Origin: Lachnospiraceae bacterium
GTDB taxonomy: Bacteria > Bacillota > Clostridia > Lachnospirales > Lachnospiraceae
NCBI GenBank assembly: GCA_029068665.1
Contig: JAIECC010000422.1
Coordinates: forward strand, 1 to 8,439
Direction of reading: 5' to 3'
DNA: 8,439 bases
This document shows positions 6,362 to 8,439 of this stretch, piece after piece (positions within the stretch are counted from its first letter, which is position 1; every line of letters starts with the position of its first letter). Both the position numbers and the translations under genes were made by a program. Below the pieces are notes generated by a model. That model saw only the letters and a program-made list of their open reading frames with translations, did no database searches and was not told the origin of the DNA.

Positions 6362-6937
6362 TTATGCGGTTTCTGAATTACATTGCCCCAGCAGTTTCCT
6401 CATTTCATTTACTCCCTGCTGCTGGGAAATGATAATCTGCTGAAGCATCGGCTTCAAATCCGTACAAAGCCCATACTGCAGCGCAGTTTGCGCCATCTGA
6501 ATGGCCCCCAGATGATGGGGAATCATTTCCCGCATATAGTTTATATTAATATCATTCACGGAAACCGAATTCCCCATATTTGTAAACATACGTTCCGAAA
6601 TTTCATCATATTTCTTCTTATAGGATATAATATCACACCTGGCGTTTTTCAATAAATCACAACCCTCCAACATCTTTTGCATTTTCTGAATCCCTTCCGT
6701 CTGCTCTCGGACTATGTTCTTTGCAATATTTTGCAGGGGAATGAAAATCGTATAGTTCAAAAGATTTTCCGACATTTCGATTGCTGCCTGATGATGAGGA
6801 ATCATCTGCACAATAAAATTATGGGAAATGCTGTCCGTCAGATTCGCCATTGTCATTCCCGCAATCATTTCATCCAGAATGCAATAGAAATCCTTCAGAT
6901 ATTCTTTGGTAACATCACTGAATTCACTGCTTGTCAT
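6362..6937 (-). CDS. DUF305 protein with two MIPHH repeats
   Basis: A 191-residue helical protein of the DUF305 (ferritin-like) family, whose function is poorly known; members are often linked to metal handling. Two homologous halves are visible. MIPHHQAAIEM at 45-55 matches MIPHHLGAIQM at 138-148. Each is followed about 25-30 residues later by a similar helix: EQTEGIQKMQKML (78-90) and SQQQGVNEMRKLL (171-183). The His-His pairs (48-49 and 141-142) with the following Met and Glu/Gln are plausible metal ligands. No signal peptide or membrane segment is seen, so it appears cytoplasmic, unlike many exported DUF305 proteins. The start is supported by AAGGAG eight bases before the ATG. It has its own terminator and probably its own promoter. 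Confidence 0.88.
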   Translation of the reverse strand: MTSSEFSDVTKEYLKDFYCILDEMIAGMTMANLTDSISHNFIVQMIPHHQAAIEMSENLLNYTIFIPLQNIAKNIVREQTEGIQKMQKMLEGCDLLKNARCDIISYKKKYDEISERMFTNMGNSVSVNDININYMREMIPHHLGAIQMAQTALQYGLCTDLKPMLQQIIISQQQGVNEMRKLLGQCNSETA

Positions 6938-6965
6938 ATCATCGACTCCTTTAATCCTGTATGTT

Positions 6966-6971
6966 ATTATA
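6966..6971 (-). promoter_or_regulatory. Candidate -10 box of the DUF305 gene
   Basis: A perfect TATAAT on the minus strand lies 28 bases before the ATG, placing the transcript start about 20 bases ahead of the gene. No good -35 hexamer is seen at 16-18 bases. Because no terminator separates this gene from the DUF3021 gene upstream, read-through from the LytTR unit is an alternative. Confidence 0.42.
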
Positions 6972-7031
6972 TGACGGAGTCTGCTGTTCTGTGTTTCATG
7001 CTAATGTTCAACATCCAGGCATTCTCTGGAA

Positions 7032-7502
7032 TTATTCCTGTCTTAATTCTTTGTTCAGTCTTTCGATTTTTACTTTCCATATCACATATCGAATCACCCA
7101 AATGGTCAGAAAAATTCCCACAAAAATCCCTATAAAGATACATGCGCCTTTCATACTATGCTCCATCCAGTGTGTCAAATACGCAATCGGCAGCATAGCA
7201 CCTGCCAGTAAAAGAAAATAAAGAAAAGTCTGCTTTGCAAGACTCCAGTGATCCAACTCCCATATTATGGAAGCTCCGCCACATACGGCACCTAATAACG
7301 CACTTAGCACGGTCTGTACGATAACGGCACCTGTTTCCGTCCCTATTTCTTTCACTAATTCAGGAACACAGGCATAAAAGGTTCCATTTCCTATCACCAA
7401 AGCAATTCCGATTAAAATGAGCTGAGAAAATACAATTCCTCCCATGCTGCCTATCAATCCCCGTAATATAATTTCTTTTTTTATGTTGTATTCCTTTTTC
7501 AT
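7032..7502 (-). CDS. DUF3021 family membrane protein, partner of the LytTR regulator
   Basis: A 156-residue integral membrane protein with four predicted helices (about 16-38, 58-80, 90-110 and 119-143), a short basic N-terminus and a charged C-terminal tail (143-156). The pattern WELDHWSLAKQTFLYFLLLAGAMLPIAY (81-108) is characteristic of DUF3021. These proteins are commonly encoded next to small LytTR regulators. In the related streptococcal HdrRM and BrsRM systems the membrane partner restrains the regulator; I infer a similar role here. The start follows TAGGAGG (7511-7517) at eight bases, and the stop codon of the LytTR gene lies inside that site, so translation of the pair is coupled. 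Confidence 0.88.
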   Translation of the reverse strand: MKKEYNIKKEIILRGLIGSMGGIVFSQLILIGIALVIGNGTFYACVPELVKEIGTETGAVIVQTVLSALLGAVCGGASIIWELDHWSLAKQTFLYFLLLAGAMLPIAYLTHWMEHSMKGACIFIGIFVGIFLTIWVIRYVIWKVKIERLNKELRQE

Positions 7503-7510
7503 AATTATTA

Positions 7511-7517
7511 CCTCCTA
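7511..7517 (-). promoter_or_regulatory. Ribosome binding site of DUF3021 gene embedding the LytTR stop codon
   Basis: The minus strand reads TAGGAGG, of which the first three bases (7515-7517) are the amber stop of the LytTR gene. Ribosomes finishing the regulator are placed directly on the next gene's initiation site. Confidence 0.8.
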
Positions 7518-7955
7518 TATACCCAATGCCTGCTTAATCTTTGCCATATATCGTCTGGACACAAATGTGGACGTACCATTACTTAAGACAACACCAATGG
7601 TACCGGTATAGCTCAAGTCAAAGCTTTTAATCTTTTTGACATTGACAATCTCTGAATTGGAAATGCGGATAAAACCAAGCCGGACCAGCCGCTCCTCTAA
7701 CTCATACAGGCGGGAGCGGAGCTGATATTCTCCCAGCTCTGTTACAGCATATATTTTCTGACTGGCACCATAAATACGATAGATATCCTCCGGTTCCAGG
7801 ATTTCCACCTGTTCCCCCTGAAATCCGGCAATTACCCTCGGCTGCTCATTTGATAACCGGTCCATCAATTCTTTCACCTCATCCGTCATCTGTTCTGTGA
7901 CAATTATGACCTTGGTTTCCTGTTGGTTTGGATCTAACTGTATTTCAATTTTCAC
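7515..7955 (-). CDS. LytTR-family DNA-binding transcriptional regulator
   Basis: A 146-residue one-component regulator with a C-terminal LytTR DNA-binding domain (about 45-144). The diagnostic stretch is FIRISNSEIVNVKKIKSFDL (95-114), followed by the strand-turn region with NGT (126-128) and VSRRYMAKIKQAL (132-144). The first 40 residues form a small alpha/beta segment, not a phosphoacceptor receiver domain, so it is not a classical response regulator. The start is a GTG seven bases after a very strong AAGGAGG (7963-7969). It is followed at once by the DUF3021 gene. By analogy with known LytTR/membrane-inhibitor pairs it probably activates its own promoter. A direct repeat upstream at 8037-8065 fits that idea. 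Confidence 0.9.
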   Translation of the reverse strand: MKIEIQLDPNQQETKVIIVTEQMTDEVKELMDRLSNEQPRVIAGFQGEQVEILEPEDIYRIYGASQKIYAVTELGEYQLRSRLYELEERLVRLGFIRISNSEIVNVKKIKSFDLSYTGTIGVVLSNGTSTFVSRRYMAKIKQALGI

Positions 7956-7997
7956 CGTTCCACCTCCTTGTTCCTTAGCATTTCCCGGGATGAAACT

Positions 7998-8003
7998 ACT
8001 ATA
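7998..8003 (-). promoter_or_regulatory. Candidate -10 box of the LytTR-DUF3021 operon
   Basis: TATAGT on the minus strand lies 42 bases upstream of the GTG start. The -35 position (about 8021-8026) has no good hexamer, as expected of a promoter that relies on an activator bound further upstream. Confidence 0.45.
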
Positions 8004-8036
8004 TTACAGAAAGGGAAAGAATGCATCTGATTTTTT

Positions 8037-8065
8037 ATAAGTGGTTCTATTCCGTGATAACTGGT
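8037..8065 (-). promoter_or_regulatory. Candidate LytTR operator: 9-bp imperfect direct repeat
   Basis: On the minus strand ACCAGTTAT (8057-8065) and ACCACTTAT (8037-8045) differ at one base and start 20 bases apart, with an 11-base spacer. Known LytTR-domain proteins such as AgrA and ComE bind pairs of 9-bp direct repeats containing a CAGTTA-like core, separated by 11-12 bases. The position is about 10 bases upstream of the -35 region, suitable for activation. Not tested here. Confidence 0.5.
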
Positions 8066-8077
8066 ATGCAGGAAGTC

Positions 8078-8113
8078 AAAAACAGACTGTCTGTACCCAC
8101 AGACAGTCTGTTT
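8078..8113 (-). terminator. Rho-independent terminator of the ZIP transporter gene
   Basis: A perfect 15-base stem (8099-8113 with 8080-8094) closes a four-base loop. On the minus strand it ends in a T5 run (8078-8082). It lies 33 bases after the ZIP stop codon and isolates that gene from the LytTR promoter. Confidence 0.92.
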
Positions 8114-8146
8114 ATTCTATCATTTATTTCCACTTATTTATCTAGT

Positions 8147-8439
8147 TCAACCCAGCATTACATCCAGAAGCATCATAACAGCAAAGCCTGACACAATTCC
8201 CATGGTTGCAAAATACGGCTGTGTCCCTTGATCCTTCTGACACTCCGGAATCAGCTCATGAACAGCTACCAGAATCATGGCACCGGCTGCAAAGGAAAGA
8301 GCAAATGGCAGAATTGCCTCAATATAAACTACCAGAACAGCACCGATAACTCCCGCAATAGGCTCTACCAGACCGGAAGCCTGCCCCAACAGAAAGCTTT
8401 TGGTCCGGGAATATCCTTCCCGCCGAAGAGGGAGGGAAA
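8147..8439 (-). CDS. ZIP-family metal transporter, GufA/ZIP11 type (partial, C-terminal part)
   Basis: The last 96 residues of a divalent metal (zinc or related ion) transporter of the cytoplasmic membrane. The frame stays open to the window edge, so the start is outside. A TTG at 8389 is internal, because in-frame sequence before it (SLPLRREGYSRTKSFLLGQ) continues the family pattern. GQASGLVEPIAGVIGA, then ILPFALSFAAGAMILVAVHELIPECQ and finally GFAVMMLLDVMLG match the order seen in GufA/ZIP11 proteins. The Glu of GLVEP and the HELIPE residues are likely metal ligands of the later helices. The classic HNxPEG helix would lie upstream, out of view. The gene ends in its own strong terminator. 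Confidence 0.92.
   Translation of the reverse strand, partial: SLPLRREGYSRTKSFLLGQASGLVEPIAGVIGAVLVVYIEAILPFALSFAAGAMILVAVHELIPECQKDQGTQPYFATMGIVSGFAVMMLLDVMLG

Noticed and set aside
6677..7135. 152-residue plus-strand frame across the DUF305 start and the DUF3021 end
   Set aside because: It overlaps two well-supported minus-strand genes and the gap between them, lacks a good ribosome binding site, and shows no recognisable domain.
8147..8389. Complete 80-residue protein starting at TTG 8389
   Set aside because: The frame continues to the window edge with sequence matching the family, so it is the partial C-terminus of a longer ZIP transporter.

Overview
This window looks like chromosomal DNA of a low-to-moderate GC Firmicute. 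My best guess is a gut clostridium of the Lachnospiraceae type. The evidence is the Gram-positive style Shine-Dalgarno sites, the 'GDRPTG' type tryptophanyl-tRNA synthetase, a small stand-alone LytTR regulator paired with a DUF3021 membrane protein, and an AGCS amino-acid symporter. This is inference from gene content only. I see no insertion sequence, phage gene, CRISPR array, tRNA or rRNA.

Layout. (1) Positions 4-1741, plus strand: trpS and a CDP-alcohol phosphatidyltransferase in a tight two-gene unit, closed by a strong bidirectional terminator (1741-1785). Everything to the right is on the minus strand. (2) Positions 1812-2378: a beta-carbonic anhydrase converging on that terminator. Its AT-rich upstream region (about 2449-2510) holds an extended -10 promoter candidate, three copies of one 9-mer and two dyads. 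(3) Positions 2523-6195: a compact unit read in the order AGCS alanine/glycine symporter, SAM-dependent methyltransferase, small two-helix membrane protein that appears frameshifted, tRNA-dihydrouridine synthase. A TTGACA promoter with an adjoining perfect dyad lies in front (6241-6286). (4) Positions 6362-6937: a DUF305 protein with a duplicated MIPHH domain, its own TATAAT-type -10 and a clear terminator (6312-6349). (5) Positions 7032-7955: a LytTR DNA-binding protein followed by a DUF3021 four-helix membrane protein, translationally coupled. A 9-bp direct repeat sits upstream of the promoter, where LytTR proteins often bind. (6) Positions 8147-8439: the C-terminal part of a GufA/ZIP11-type metal transporter, running off the window and ending in a 15-bp-stem terminator (8078-8113).

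How the genes work together. Regions 1 and 3 are mostly housekeeping: aminoacyl-tRNA and phospholipid synthesis, amino-acid uptake, and tRNA modification. The best candidate for a signalling system is the LytTR-DUF3021 pair, which resembles the family of one-component regulators held by a cognate membrane protein. The most unusual sequence-level observations are the apparent frameshift at about 3801-3812, the phased repeats in front of the carbonic anhydrase, and the candidate LytTR operator. I did not find strong evidence of a wholly new multi-gene system.
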